Of a stretch of DNA of 64,000 nt, positions 1-9,596 are shown in pieces. The stretch is taken from NCBI GenBank assembly GCA_947498455.1, contig CANMKK010000017.1, positions 1 to 64,000 of the forward strand, given 5' to 3'. The notes beneath the pieces were generated by a model. The model had not been told where the DNA came from and ran no database searches. It was given only the letters and a program-made list of their open reading frames with translations. The stretch comes from an uncultured Aquimarina sp. (lineage in GTDB: Bacteria > Bacteroidota > Bacteroidia > Flavobacteriales > Flavobacteriaceae). The translations under genes were made by a program, and so were the position numbers. The stretch's first letter is position 1; each line of letters begins with the position of its first letter.

Positions 1-2
1 AA

Positions 3-713
3 TTAAAACCAGGGTATAACTTACAGGCAGCTACCAATAACCAATTTATTGTCAATTACACCTTAGCACAAACTACCGCAGATACAACTACTCTTATAGA
101 TCATCTAGAAGATTTTATCGAGGGCTATCAGGACATTCCACAAAGTATTACTGCAGATGCAGGGTATGGAAGCGAAGAGAACTACACAGATTTAGAAAAC
201 AAGAATATCGAAGCTTTTGTTAAATACAATTACTTCCATAAAGAACAGCGGGAAGATAAATCAGGAAAGGTCAAAAACCCTTTTGCAGCAAGTAAGCTCT
301 ATTATAATCCAGGTACTGACAGCTATTATTGCCCGATGGGACAAACTATGAAGCATATAGGGGATTACAAACGTGAAACCAAAACAGGGTATCAGCAAAC
401 CATAAGCCGTTATCAAGCCAGTAACTGTAATGGATGCCCGCTAAGGGCTAACTGCTATAAGGCTAAAGGTAATCGAATCATAGAACGAAACCACAACTTA
501 GTACGGCTTAAGGGAAAAGCAAAAGAAAGACTACTCAGTCAAGAAGGAGTTGCTCACAGAAAACAACGATGTTGGGATGTAGAAGCTGTATTTGGGAATA
601 TCAAGCAAAATATGAACTTCAAACGCTTTTTATTAAGAGGAATCCACAAAGTAGAAACCGAAATCGGATTAATTGCAATGGCACATAACCTCAAAAAAGT
701 GAAATGGGCATAG
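3..713 (+). CDS. IS1182-type transposase, C-terminal part (5' end outside window)
   Basis: An open frame runs from the window edge to the TAG at 711-713 without a stop, so the gene is cut only by the edge. The visible 236 residues look like the C-terminal half of an IS1182/IS5-like DDE transposase. They contain PGYNLQ near the start, then ADAGYGSEEN with the second acidic residue of the DDE triad, then a cysteine cluster (CNGCPLRANC) typical of this group, and finally VEAVFGNIKQN with the catalytic glutamate, followed by IGLIAMAHNLKK. The nearest internal ATG (336) lies well inside the domain and is not the real start. Enzyme role: cut-and-paste movement of its own element. The family assignment is from motifs. 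Whether the copy is intact cannot be judged without the upstream sequence. Confidence 0.85.
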   Translation, partial: LKPGYNLQAATNNQFIVNYTLAQTTADTTTLIDHLEDFIEGYQDIPQSITADAGYGSEENYTDLENKNIEAFVKYNYFHKEQREDKSGKVKNPFAASKLYYNPGTDSYYCPMGQTMKHIGDYKRETKTGYQQTISRYQASNCNGCPLRANCYKAKGNRIIERNHNLVRLKGKAKERLLSQEGVAHRKQRCWDVEAVFGNIKQNMNFKRFLLRGIHKVETEIGLIAMAHNLKKVKWA

Positions 714-801
714 TCTGAAGACCTTTAATCAATATTCTTTTACTCTTAAGTGCCAAAAAGAAACAAAATTCCAACTAAAATCATAAAATGTAATAAAAAA
801 A

Positions 802-831
802 GACTGTCTAAAATACTTTTCAGACAGCCTC
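802..831. terminator. Hairpin after the transposase; terminator and possible IS right end
   Basis: GACTGTCT and AGACAGCC flank a short A/T loop and are followed by CTTTTTT, which fits a terminator for the transposase. Sequences of the type GACTGTCTGAAAAGTAT are also common at IS1182-family termini, so the same bases may be the right inverted repeat. The left end is outside the window, so this cannot be confirmed. Confidence 0.5.
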
Positions 832-840
832 TTTTTTATG

Positions 841-1127
841 ATTTAAAATCACTTTTTAATCCACATTGTGGAATTTAGTTCTCCGAGACTTGCCTCGAAA
901 TTCTAAAATTTGTGCCCGCTCGATGCTTAGTGAGCTTGCCCTCCAGATAGTTGATTAAATCAAATTGATAAATCCTAAAATCCCCTTGTTCTTCCATTGC
1001 TCAATATACGTCATATTAATATGATAAGAATAGGGTAAGTAAAGAAAGTATTCTGTGTATATAAAACTAAAACTGGTAGTATTCGATATCGTATTTGGGG
1101 ATTGGGTAGTATGATGTCTCTTATAGA
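841..1127. other. Intergenic stretch without recognised features
   Basis: Almost 290 bases between the IS hairpin and the end of the next minus-strand gene. I see no open frame of useful length, no tRNA and no strong hairpin. It may contain the chromosomal flank of the insertion element. Confidence 0.5.
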
Positions 1128-2153
1128 CTATCTACAGCTCCAAAAACCAGAAAATAAATTAAACCCATATTCTTTTTCATGTTCCCTCTTTTTATCATCG
1201 ACATAAGTAGGGACAATAAATAATTCTTTCCTCATTTCATTGGTTTTGGTTAGGTTCGCTTCTTTAGGGTAATTGGCGTATTTGTTAATCAAATAAGCTT
1301 GATTGTCTTTGTTACCACAACCAGAACGTAGACTTTTTCTATAACTGTAGGGGTGATCGTGTAGCAAGGCAATATCTCTAGGGTGGATATTCCCTTTTAG
1401 CATTTCTTTATAGAGTATTTTCTTATAGATGTCATAGGAGCAGGGGTTATGTAGATATATTATTACCGTATATTTAGCATTTAGTTCTTTTTCATCAGAT
1501 GTCATATGCCAAAGCTCTTTATTGTACTTTCGCTGGTTGTATAAATCCAATTGTGATTTTTTTATTTCTTTAAAAATGGTGCTATCCGAGATACCTATTG
1601 TGCGATCGCCAGGAAATCCCCTTTTTTTAATAGAATCTTTGATACGCTCTGTAATTTGGGATACTTTTCTAATATAGCTAGCATGACTTTTTTTTTCATG
1701 CTTGTTTGTTTGATCTCGTATTGCCATTTTATAGGTGAAATCCAGATAGGTAAAGTCAATGCGTTCTCTATATTTTTTTCTGTTGGTTTCATAGGTTTGT
1801 AAGAGCTTTTTGTTTTTGGGAGCAGTGGTGTAGAATTTATTTAATAGAGGATATTCTTTTAAGTGGCTAATTTTTAACCCTTGTTCGAAACCTTGTTCGA
1901 TATATTTTTGATAAGGTTTTTTAGAATAAGCAGCAATTTGTGCAGCATTAATCAAATCTTTTACAAAAATAAAATCATAGGCTGTAAAAACGTTATCATA
2001 GTAATAGAGTGCGCTGTCTACTTTTTTTTCTATAAAAAACAGTGTTTCGGCTTTGTTAATTTTACGATGATATTGGCTATAGTTTTGTTTATGGGTTTGT
2101 GCAAAAGAAAAATGAGATAAGATAAAAAATAAGAGTACGCTTAAGTTTTTCAT
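1128..2153 (-). CDS. Unknown secreted protein, 341 aa
   Basis: The ATG at 2153 gives a clean signal peptide (MKNLSVLLFFILSHFSFAQ); the frame also has a GTG two codons upstream, which is less likely. The mature part is rich in Lys, Tyr and Asn, mostly helical in character, with no motif I recognise. A His/Tyr-rich stretch (ALLHDHPYSYRKSL) and two cysteines (CGNK, and one in the last residues) stand out near the C-terminus. It has no lipobox, transmembrane segment or T9SS tail, so a periplasmic location is inferred. It is transcribed alone, in the same direction as the TonB receptor gene upstream. It may be one of many lineage-specific flavobacterial proteins; I assign no function. Confidence 0.6.
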   Translation of the reverse strand: MKNLSVLLFFILSHFSFAQTHKQNYSQYHRKINKAETLFFIEKKVDSALYYYDNVFTAYDFIFVKDLINAAQIAAYSKKPYQKYIEQGFEQGLKISHLKEYPLLNKFYTTAPKNKKLLQTYETNRKKYRERIDFTYLDFTYKMAIRDQTNKHEKKSHASYIRKVSQITERIKDSIKKRGFPGDRTIGISDSTIFKEIKKSQLDLYNQRKYNKELWHMTSDEKELNAKYTVIIYLHNPCSYDIYKKILYKEMLKGNIHPRDIALLHDHPYSYRKSLRSGCGNKDNQAYLINKYANYPKEANLTKTNEMRKELFIVPTYVDDKKREHEKEYGFNLFSGFWSCR

Positions 2154-2345
2154 AAACACTTCTGTTTTTGGTTTGTGTAAAGATATTCAGGATAAAAAAT
2201 AACAAAATCTCCTTTACTATTGTCTTTATAAATGTGGTTATTGAGAACTAAGCAAAGTAGTTTTGTGTCCTCTAATATCTCGATGATTTTTCCTAAGCAG
2301 TGTTGACAAAATGACGACAGAAAATTTTAAACCCCAGTAAAGGGT

Positions 2346-4811
2346 TTAAAATCTCATTCCTAATCGTACATTAAGCACTCTTGGGGTAAGGAAATTAGGA
2401 ATCGAGAATTGCTGTTGTGAAGCTGCATCTCTAACAAAAGTATTGGTGATCGTATTTCTATTATCAAAAAGGTTAAAAACCTCGACACCCAGATTTAGTT
2501 CTTTAAAAACATTAAGAAAACTACCTTCTTTTGCTCTTTTGTTTTGATCCACGATGATATAGGATATCCCTAAATCCGCTCTACGATAATCCCGTAATCT
2601 GGTTTGGAAGTTATAAGGATCGGCATAGCTGGGAGATCCACCCGGAACACCGGTTTGGTATAAAAGGTTTAGATACATTTTTAGATTAGGGATCGTGGGT
2701 ACATAATCCTGAAAAAGCATCCCTATCTTTAATCGCTGATCCGTAGGTCTGTCGATATACCCTCTGTCGTCAATATTTTCTTCTGTTTTTAATACCCCAA
2801 TACTTACCCAGCTTTCTGTTCCTGGAACAAACTCGCCATTTAACCGTAGGTCAAATCCCGCAGCATACGCTTCGGCATTGTTTCTTGCACGATATCGGAT
2901 TCGTACATTTTCTATAGTATATGGATTAACATCCGTGAGTTTTTTATAGTATACTTCGGTAGTAAGTGTAAAGGGTCTGTCCCATAATTGGAAACTATAG
3001 TCATTTCCCGCCACCAGATGTATGGACTGTTGTGCTTTTACATCAGAGATCACAGTTCCCAATGAATCTCTTAGTTCTCGATAAAATGGTGGCTGATGAT
3101 ATACTCCTCCGGATAGTCTAAAGATCATATCAGCTTTCCAATCTGGTTTTAGTGCGAGTTGTGCTCTAGGGCTAAAAACCGTTTGTGAGGCTGTAGGTAC
3201 GCCGTCACCAGTAACTTTCCAGCTTTGATATCGGATACCTGCATTTGCCCAGAATTCGTGATCATTAAAATCTGTACGGATACTATACTGTGCATACCCA
3301 GAAATTCGATCAATTGTTACATTATTAGTAGCTCTAACACTGGTAAACGGAACAATTGGACTTGCATTGGGAGTATAAGGTTGATCATTTATAAAATCAT
3401 TTAAAGGAGGCCGAATAGAAAATCCTGCAGAATCTATAATTTCATATTCTTGTATTCGATCTCTAATATCTTCTGATGTATATTTGATCCCCCAATCTAA
3501 TTGATGATCATTAAGAGTATAGGTTCCTTTGTGTTCTATATTGTATATAAAGGCATCCAGGTCATTTCTGGCATGGGTAAGTTGAGAACCTGCACTCCTA
3601 AAAAATTCTACTTCTCCCAAGTTTTCACTTCCGATATCTGTATTTACATCTCCAAGTCCATATTCTGCAAAAATGTCAAAATGTTCTTGTTCCTGAGTGT
3701 GGTATGCAGAACCAATAAACTTTAGGGTTAGATTCTCTGAAGCTTGATAGGTGCCTTTTAGAGCTCCAAAGTATGTAGAATACCTATCCTCTTCATTACC
3801 TTGGTAATTAATTCTAAGTGCTTGATTTATTTGTAGTGTACCAAAATTAGTAACTCGTGTTAGAGGCTCATAATCATATTTATTAATAGCAATATTTCCT
3901 AAAAACCCTAATTCGAATTTATCAGTAAAATTATACGAAAGATAGGTTTGTATATCTGCAAAGCGAGGTCTAAAATTAGTTTCAGTCTGTTTGGCATCTA
4001 CCAGAAGGCTATTGTCTCGATATCGAACTCCTACAATACCTGCAAATTTTTTATTTTTTGATAGTGTGCCAGCAGAAATACTTCCTCCAAGTAAGTTAAG
4101 ATCTGCTGTTATACCAAAGCGTGTTGGTCTTCGGTATGTAATATCCAATACAGATGAAAGTTTATCTCCATATTTAGCCTGAAAACCACCAGCAGAGAAA
4201 TCTACATTTCGGACTAAATCTGTATTAACAAAACTTAACCCTTCTTGTTGTCCCGATCGGATAAGGAAGGGACGATATACCTCTATTTCGTTAACATATA
4301 CCAGGTTTTCATCAAAATTACCGCCTCTAACAGCATATTGTGTGCTTAATTCATTATTAGAACTAACGCCCGGTAATGTTTTTAATAATCCCTCTACACC
4401 TGGATTGGCAGAAGGAGTAATACGTATGGTTTCGGGATCTAGCGTAGTAATCCCTTCAACAATTTTGCGTTCCCGTCCGGTAATTATTATTTCACTGATT
4501 TGCTCTACATCAGTTTTTAGTATGGGATTTAATTCATATTCTTGATTTTCTTCTAGTTTTATAGTAAATACTACATCCTTAAGAGTTATATGACTGATCT
4601 TAATCCTAATATCTTTATTGGCAGGGATAGTTAGTATATATACACCGTTTTTGTCGGTTCGGGTGCCATCAGTATCATAAGTTACATTGGCATCAGATAC
4701 GGGGTTGTTTGATTCGTCTAAAACGATACCTTTTACTGTAGCAGTTTGAGCAATTGCACTAACGCTAATCAAGAATAGGCATAAAAGCAAGGACAGGTGA
4801 AGATTTTTCAA
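2346..4811 (-). CDS. TonB-dependent outer membrane receptor with N-terminal carboxypeptidase-like domain
   Basis: An 821-residue outer membrane receptor. Residues 1-22 are a signal peptide. Residues about 24-110 form a CarboxypepD_reg-like beta domain (VKGIVLDESNNPVSDANV), common in Bacteroidetes TonB receptors. A plug domain follows (about 115-230: LKTLPGVSSNNELSTQYAVRGG), then a beta-barrel ending in the aromatic residue F (RLGMRF). It lacks SusC features and has no SusD partner, so it is probably an iron, cofactor or peptide importer; the substrate is unknown. The start codon is TTG at 4811: the next in-frame Met lies far inside the protein and would remove the signal peptide. It sits 14 bases after the M23 peptidase gene and is likely co-transcribed with it. 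Confidence 0.9.
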   Translation of the reverse strand: MKNLHLSLLLCLFLISVSAIAQTATVKGIVLDESNNPVSDANVTYDTDGTRTDKNGVYILTIPANKDIRIKISHITLKDVVFTIKLEENQEYELNPILKTDVEQISEIIITGRERKIVEGITTLDPETIRITPSANPGVEGLLKTLPGVSSNNELSTQYAVRGGNFDENLVYVNEIEVYRPFLIRSGQQEGLSFVNTDLVRNVDFSAGGFQAKYGDKLSSVLDITYRRPTRFGITADLNLLGGSISAGTLSKNKKFAGIVGVRYRDNSLLVDAKQTETNFRPRFADIQTYLSYNFTDKFELGFLGNIAINKYDYEPLTRVTNFGTLQINQALRINYQGNEEDRYSTYFGALKGTYQASENLTLKFIGSAYHTQEQEHFDIFAEYGLGDVNTDIGSENLGEVEFFRSAGSQLTHARNDLDAFIYNIEHKGTYTLNDHQLDWGIKYTSEDIRDRIQEYEIIDSAGFSIRPPLNDFINDQPYTPNASPIVPFTSVRATNNVTIDRISGYAQYSIRTDFNDHEFWANAGIRYQSWKVTGDGVPTASQTVFSPRAQLALKPDWKADMIFRLSGGVYHQPPFYRELRDSLGTVISDVKAQQSIHLVAGNDYSFQLWDRPFTLTTEVYYKKLTDVNPYTIENVRIRYRARNNAEAYAAGFDLRLNGEFVPGTESWVSIGVLKTEENIDDRGYIDRPTDQRLKIGMLFQDYVPTIPNLKMYLNLLYQTGVPGGSPSYADPYNFQTRLRDYRRADLGISYIIVDQNKRAKEGSFLNVFKELNLGVEVFNLFDNRNTITNTFVRDAASQQQFSIPNFLTPRVLNVRLGMRF

Positions 4812-4825
4812 AGAATATTTTGTGT

Positions 4826-6514
4826 TTACGGTTTTCTAAAGAATGTTATTTCAAAAGTAGTATTATTTCCTACTTTATCTAACACAATAAGTTTAAATTT
4901 ATTTTCTGTATCTGAAATTACTTTATCATTAAAGTCATAGACTAACATTCCGGTTTTGTAATCATATTCCATTAAGATAAACTTTCCATTAATTGTTGCT
5001 CTATAACTTTTAATACCAGAATCAGTATCATCAATTTTAATTTTTAGAAAATTTTCTTTCGAAATCCATTTTTTATCTGCTACGTTAATAGGAACTATAA
5101 TAGGTATTTCTTGATCAAGAAATAAAGAGTAATCACCAAATGTTCTGGTTTTGGTAGAAAGACGATCCGCTTTTCTGTATGTTTTAGAATAATAATGATC
5201 GTTTTTATACCCCAACCTTCCTATGTATAATTTCTTTTTATCATCTTCGGTATAATTAGAAATATCAAATGCTATAGTCATATTTTTATGTAATGGGATT
5301 TCATCTCTATGAATTTGTATGGTATCTCCATTAGTTTTGATATCCAAATATGCATTGTCATATAAACTTCCCTTTGGAATAAATACATCCACAATACCTG
5401 AGCTATAAATAAAATTTTCATTTGATTTAGCTAGGTGGGGTGTACTATTCTTTTCTGATTTTGTAATTTGCTCAGTAAACTTTCCATTAACAGGAATAGA
5501 AATGGTAGTCGTATTATTACTGTAATCTTTTATAAAAACCTTAATTGTATAGGATAAACTATCCTCTATGGTAATGATTCCATTATTGGATACATTCTCA
5601 TATATAGATAGGGGATTGTTTTTTTCGATAAAAAGTTTACTGATCTTATTCTTGTTTTTTTTGTAATAGGGGTAGTCAATTAATTTATTGATGTAGCGTG
5701 TTTCTGAAAATGAAAAGGTATTCATTAGTAATGAAAAGTTCTTTTGTCCATTTACAATAGTTGATATTTTATAGACTCCATTTTTATTAGGGGCTAAGTC
5801 TTGTTGGTCAATAGTGGAGACTCCGATACCTATTTTTCCATATGCTTCAATTTTTGCAGCTTTAAAACTACCGTCTTGCTGAGGAATTAGTCTTAATTTA
5901 TGAGGTTCCTGACTATTGTTGCTATGCGAATTTTCATCTAAACTATATACCCAAGCACTATTCACAGTAGGTTTTTTAGTATCTAGGACCTCAAGACCAA
6001 ATTGTAATGGGTTCATAGGTCTGGCATTGGAGTCCCTTATTTCGAAATGTAGATGAGGTCCGCCACTGCCTCCTGTATTACCACTATAAGCTATAATTTC
6101 ACCTTTTTTAACTTTTAGAATACCATTCTTAGGGTACAGTTGTATTTCGTACGATTCTTTAGCGTATTGTCTTTTTTTAATATACGCTTCTATTTCTGGA
6201 GAAAACTTTTGTAAGTGAGCATAAACAGTTGTGTAGCCATTAGGGTGGGAAATATAAATAGCTTTTCCATATCCTTGATGCGAAATTTTTATCCTACTAA
6301 CAGATCCAGATGCAGCAGCTACTACTTCCAGCCCCTCTTTTCCGTCTGTTTTTATATCTAATCCAGAATGAAAGTGATTAGATCTTAGTTCTCCGTAAGT
6401 TCCAGAAATTGCTAATGGGATATTTAAGGGGTGTGTAAAATAATCTTTAGGAATACTTTTTTGACTATACCCCATTGAAAAATTGAGGGCTAAGAATAGA
6501 ATAATTGCTCGCAT
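4826..6514 (-). CDS. M23 family metallopeptidase (cell-wall endopeptidase)
   Basis: A 562-residue exported protein with a signal peptide (MRAIILFLALNFSMGYSQ) and an M23 (LytM) domain at about residues 30-170. The zinc ligands are visible: HFHSGLDI with H and D, and the HLHFEIR motif. Family role: zinc-dependent cleavage of peptidoglycan cross-links in the periplasm. The remaining 390 residues are beta-rich with no obvious second catalytic domain and may be substrate- or partner-binding. It is the first gene of a probable two-gene unit with the TonB receptor. The lack of coiled coils argues against an EnvC-type activator. Confidence 0.88.
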   Translation of the reverse strand: MRAIILFLALNFSMGYSQKSIPKDYFTHPLNIPLAISGTYGELRSNHFHSGLDIKTDGKEGLEVVAAASGSVSRIKISHQGYGKAIYISHPNGYTTVYAHLQKFSPEIEAYIKKRQYAKESYEIQLYPKNGILKVKKGEIIAYSGNTGGSGGPHLHFEIRDSNARPMNPLQFGLEVLDTKKPTVNSAWVYSLDENSHSNNSQEPHKLRLIPQQDGSFKAAKIEAYGKIGIGVSTIDQQDLAPNKNGVYKISTIVNGQKNFSLLMNTFSFSETRYINKLIDYPYYKKNKNKISKLFIEKNNPLSIYENVSNNGIITIEDSLSYTIKVFIKDYSNNTTTISIPVNGKFTEQITKSEKNSTPHLAKSNENFIYSSGIVDVFIPKGSLYDNAYLDIKTNGDTIQIHRDEIPLHKNMTIAFDISNYTEDDKKKLYIGRLGYKNDHYYSKTYRKADRLSTKTRTFGDYSLFLDQEIPIIVPINVADKKWISKENFLKIKIDDTDSGIKSYRATINGKFILMEYDYKTGMLVYDFNDKVISDTENKFKLIVLDKVGNNTTFEITFFRKP

Positions 6515-6636
6515 AGAAGGTAAATGTAAAAATTTAGAGAATAAAAGTAAAGTGAAGCTTGATGAAAATCTAAAAGACTATAGATTAATCATTTGGTTAA
6601 TGAGTTGTCATGATCCTAAAATTAGTTTAAAAACTA

Positions 6637-6667
6637 TTGGGTTTTTTCAATAGGTATGTTAACTTTG
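6637..6667 (+). promoter_or_regulatory. Bacteroidetes-type promoter for the zapB-like/zapA unit
   Basis: TTG at 6637-6639 and TAACTTTG at 6660-6667 match the Bacteroidetes -33 (TTG) and -7 (TAnnTTTG) elements with a 20-base spacer. Transcription would start around 6673, which excludes an upstream ATG at 6656 as translation start and supports 6695. Confidence 0.6.
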
Positions 6668-6694
6668 TGTAACGAAGTATTGCGTGAAATTATA

Positions 6695-6985
6695 ATGAGT
6701 AATTTGATTGAAATTGTTGATTCTCTTGAGAATAGGGTAAGTAAGTTGCTTCATAAATATGAGTTGATGAAACAACAAAATGCAGATCTCAAAGGAAAAA
6801 TAAAAGATTTGCAGATGAATTCTGATCTTCAAATGGATCAATTAAAGCAGTGGGAAGAAAAATTCAGTGCACTCAAAAATGCAAACGCAATGCTGGGCAG
6901 TGACGAATACAAAAGGGAAACCAAGCTCAAAATAAACGCCTTAATAAGAGAGATAGATGTGTGTATAGCACAATTGTCAGAGTAG
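6695..6985 (+). CDS. Small coiled-coil protein upstream of zapA (ZapB-like)
   Basis: A 96-residue, highly charged helical protein (VDSLENRVSKLLHKYELMKQ, then long heptad-like stretches) that reads as one coiled coil with no signal peptide. It lies seven bases before zapA, a constant arrangement in Flavobacteriaceae. By analogy with ZapB, which bridges ZapA and the division apparatus, a role at the Z-ring is plausible, but true ZapB homology is not shown. I chose ATG 6695 rather than 6656 because a -7 promoter box overlaps the upstream codons. Confidence 0.75.
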   Translation: MSNLIEIVDSLENRVSKLLHKYELMKQQNADLKGKIKDLQMNSDLQMDQLKQWEEKFSALKNANAMLGSDEYKRETKLKINALIREIDVCIAQLSE

Positions 6986-6992
6986 ATTAGAT

Positions 6993-7283
6993 ATGGCAGG
7001 TAAGCTTAAAATCAAACTATCAGTTGCGGATAGGGTATATCCACTAACAATTCATCCAGATCAGGAAGAAGGGTTGCGTAAGGCTGCTAAGAAGATTGAA
7101 GGCATGATTAAGCAGTTTGAGCAAAGTTATGCTGTAAGAGATAAGCAAGATGTACTAGCCATGTGTGCTTTGCAGTTTGCTACACAAGTAGAACAAAAGG
7201 TTATAGATAAAGATAGTGATGATGTGCAAATATCAGATAGGCTAAACGCCTTAAATGATTTATTGCAAAATCATCTGTTATAA
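6993..7283 (+). CDS. zapA: Cell division protein ZapA
   Basis: 96 residues with the ZapA layout: an N-terminal beta segment (KIKLSVADRVYPLTIHPDQE), the EEGLRKAAKKIE helix, then a C-terminal helix (KQDVLAMCALQFATQVEQK) for tetramerisation. ZapA binds and bundles FtsZ filaments in the cytoplasm. It follows the coiled-coil gene by seven bases and precedes a 6S RNA gene, a genomic order shared in a loose sense with E. coli (zapA-ssrS). Confidence 0.88.
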   Translation: MAGKLKIKLSVADRVYPLTIHPDQEEGLRKAAKKIEGMIKQFEQSYAVRDKQDVLAMCALQFATQVEQKVIDKDSDDVQISDRLNALNDLLQNHLL

Positions 7284-7310
7284 ACGTTCATTAAAATAAA
7301 TAAGGTTACT

Positions 7311-7488
7311 GCCTGTACTAGTTGTTATTTTTTGATAAACTCAACAAGAATTTTTTAAAAAGGGTGAGTTTAAATTGTAAAAGCGTGCCGTACTGATTTT
7401 CAGTTTACGGATTTTTGAGCAATTTGTTAGCCCTAAACCTGTTTTTACAGAGTTTATACAAAACCAAATACTAGTATGGGCTTTTTTT
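7311..7488 (+). ncRNA. ssrS: 6S RNA (6S-Flavo type)
   Basis: About 178 bases between zapA and rny fold like 6S RNA. A 12-pair closing stem is formed by 7311-7322 and 7470-7481 (two G-U pairs), followed directly by seven T as terminator. Inside, ATAAACTC (about 7334-7341) faces GAGTTTAT (about 7450-7457). An apical hairpin is formed by CCGTACTG and CAGTTTACGG (about 7388-7410). A-rich and U-rich strands in between form the expected bubble. A weak -7 box (TAAGGTTA, 7301-7308) lies just upstream. 6S RNA mimics an open promoter and binds RNA polymerase. The position matches the known 6S-Flavo family; the ends are approximate. Confidence 0.72.
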
Positions 7489-7511
7489 ATATACAAACAC
7501 TAAGTAGGATT

Positions 7512-9077
7512 ATGGATAACATTATATTTTTGATTATTGCGGGAGTGATGGGTTTAGTGATAGGTTTTATTATTGCTAAAGTTTTGGAGCGAAATAAAGC
7601 TTCAGAAATCATCAAAAACGCAAAAAAAACCTCACAAAGCATTATTAGAGAAGCTAAAAGTGAAGGAGATTCAATTAAAAAAGATAAAATACTTCAGGCA
7701 AAAGAAAAATTTATTGAATTAAAGTCTGAACATGAGAAAGTTATTCTGTCTAGAGATAAGAAAATGGCAGAGGCAGAAAAGAGGACAAGAGATAAAGAAT
7801 CACAGGTTTCTAATGAATTATCAAAAAATAAAAAACTAAATATAGAGTTAGATCAAAAGATTAATGATTATGATCAACGCACAGAATATTTAGAAAAGAA
7901 GCGTAGTGAACTCAAGAAATTGCATAAAAGTCAGGTTCAGCAGTTAGAAGTTATTTCTGGATTATCAGCGGAGGAAGCGAAAGAACAACTTTTGGAATCC
8001 TTAAAAGAGCAGGCCAAAGTAGATTCTATGGCTTTGATACAGGATACAATAGAGGAGGCTAAACTTACAGCACAGCAAGAGGCTAAAAAAGTTATTATTA
8101 ATACAATTCAGAGAATTGGAACGGAAGAAGCTGTAGAGAATTGTGTATCTGTGTTTAATATAGAAAGTGATGATGTCAAAGGACGTATTATCGGACGAGA
8201 AGGTAGAAACATTAGGGCAATTGAAGCGGCTACGGGAGTGGAGATTATTGTAGATGATACTCCAGAGGCAATTATACTTTCTTGTTTTGATTCGGTAAGA
8301 AGAGAAGTTGCTCGTTTGTCTTTGCATAAGCTGGTTACGGATGGAAGAATTCACCCTGCGCGTATCGAAGAGATTGTAAAGAAAACTAGAAAGCAAATTG
8401 ATGAAGAGATTGTAGAAGTTGGTAAGAGAACCGTTATTGATTTAGGTATACATGGATTGCATCCAGAATTAATAAAGACAGTTGGAAGAATGAAATACCG
8501 TTCTTCTTATGGGCAAAATTTATTACAGCATTCTAGAGAAGTTGCTAAATTATGTGGCGTGATGGCGGCTGAATTAGGATTGAATCCAAAGTTAGCTAAA
8601 AGAGCTGGTTTGTTGCATGATATTGGTAAGGTGCCGGATACAGAAACAGAAGTTCCACATGCGATTCTGGGTATGCAGTGGGCAGAAAAATACGGAGAAA
8701 AACCTGATGTGTGTAATGCGATAGGCGCGCATCATGATGAGATAGAGATGACAGCATTGATATCTCCAATAGTGCAAGTTTGTGATGCGATTAGCGGAGC
8801 AAGGCCAGGGGCACGTAGACAAGTACTGGATTCGTATATTCAGAGGCTAAAAGATTTAGAAGATATAGCTTTTGGGTTTAATGGAGTGAAGAAAGCTTAT
8901 GCAATTCAGGCAGGTAGAGAATTACGGGTGATAGTAGAAAGTGAAAAGGTAAATGATGAAAGAGCATCTAGTTTATCTTTTGAAATCTCTCAGAAAATAC
9001 AAACAGATATGACCTATCCAGGTCAGGTTAAAATTACGGTAATTAGAGAAACCAGAGCAGTGAATATTGCTAAGTAG
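7512..9077 (+). CDS. rny: Ribonuclease Y
   Basis: 521 residues with the full RNase Y order: an N-terminal membrane anchor ([20 protein letters not shown]), a long charged coiled coil to about residue 200, a KH domain with [13 protein letters not shown] (about 220-280), and an HD domain with LLHDIGK and AHHDEIE (about 335-430). It is a membrane-bound endoribonuclease that starts mRNA decay. An ATG at 7476 in the same frame lies inside the terminator stem of the upstream 6S RNA, so I take ATG 7512, which places the membrane anchor at the very N-terminus. Confidence 0.95.
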   Translation: MDNIIFLIIAGVMGLVIGFIIAKVLERNKASEIIKNAKKTSQSIIREAKSEGDSIKKDKILQAKEKFIELKSEHEKVILSRDKKMAEAEKRTRDKESQVSNELSKNKKLNIELDQKINDYDQRTEYLEKKRSELKKLHKSQVQQLEVISGLSAEEAKEQLLESLKEQAKVDSMALIQDTIEEAKLTAQQEAKKVIINTIQRIGTEEAVENCVSVFNIESDDVKGRIIGREGRNIRAIEAATGVEIIVDDTPEAIILSCFDSVRREVARLSLHKLVTDGRIHPARIEEIVKKTRKQIDEEIVEVGKRTVIDLGIHGLHPELIKTVGRMKYRSSYGQNLLQHSREVAKLCGVMAAELGLNPKLAKRAGLLHDIGKVPDTETEVPHAILGMQWAEKYGEKPDVCNAIGAHHDEIEMTALISPIVQVCDAISGARPGARRQVLDSYIQRLKDLEDIAFGFNGVKKAYAIQAGRELRVIVESEKVNDERASSLSFEISQKIQTDMTYPGQVKITVIRETRAVNIAK

Positions 9078-9108
9078 ATATATACTTAAATAAAGTATGA
9101 AAAACAAG

Positions 9109-9133
9109 AAAGTCTAGTGATAGGCTTTTTTTT
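9109..9133 (+). terminator. Terminator after rny
   Basis: AAAG-t-CTA, a four-base loop, TAG-g-CTTT and then a run of T, starting 32 bases after the rny stop codon. Confidence 0.7.
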
Positions 9134-9360
9134 GAAATTATGTTTTTTGTTGCAGTTGATAGGTTGTGCAATGTGATTGGATCGGTGTTAAGATAAGTAA
9201 CACGATTTATGAATAAGAAATTAGTATAAAAAGTTTAAATTATTTTGTGCTAGATTAAGGCGTAAAATTAAAGAATAGCCATAGCTATTGTTTAATTTTA
9301 TGAAGAAAATATAGTAGAAAAAGAATGTGATTAGATGCGAAATTTTTATTCGTAAATCGT

Positions 9361-9474
9361 ATTAATTTCAGAATAAAGATAAACCGTAGCCCAGCTATGC
9401 TTAATTTTTCTTCTTGATTGAAGCAAAAAAAACCTGTATTTTCTTTTCCAGTAAATTCAAACAAAAACTGGTAT
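9361..9474 (-). repeat. Dispersed TIR element, partial copy 1 (inverted)
   Basis: Read on the minus strand, this stretch matches the element at 17141-17303 over most of its length: the outer terminal repeat, the TTTACTGGAAAAGAAAATA block, the AAAATTAAGCATAGC block and the GGGCTACGGTTTAT block. The match stops near 9361, so the distal terminal repeat is missing. The rest of the 519-base gap between rny and clpC shows only two terminators. Confidence 0.75.
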
Positions 9475-9540
9475 TATTACAAAACAATTTGTGAAGTAGT
9501 TCTTGATTGTTTTTTGAAGTTATAGTTTTTTCTCATACAA

Positions 9541-9577
9541 AAAATAGGCTAGCCGAAAGGCTAGCCTATTTTTATTG
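9541..9577. terminator. Strong bidirectional terminator between rny and clpC
   Basis: A perfect 14-pair stem (AAAATAGGCTAGCC paired with its complement) closed by a GAAA tetraloop and flanked by A and T runs. It serves clpC on the minus strand and can stop read-through from rny. Confidence 0.9.
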
Positions 9578-9596
9578 CTTGTTATTTTATCTGGAT

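Noticed and set aside
7476..7511. Longer N-terminus for RNase Y starting at 7476
   Set aside because: These codons lie in the 3' stem and terminator of the 6S RNA, and the membrane anchor starts naturally at 7512.
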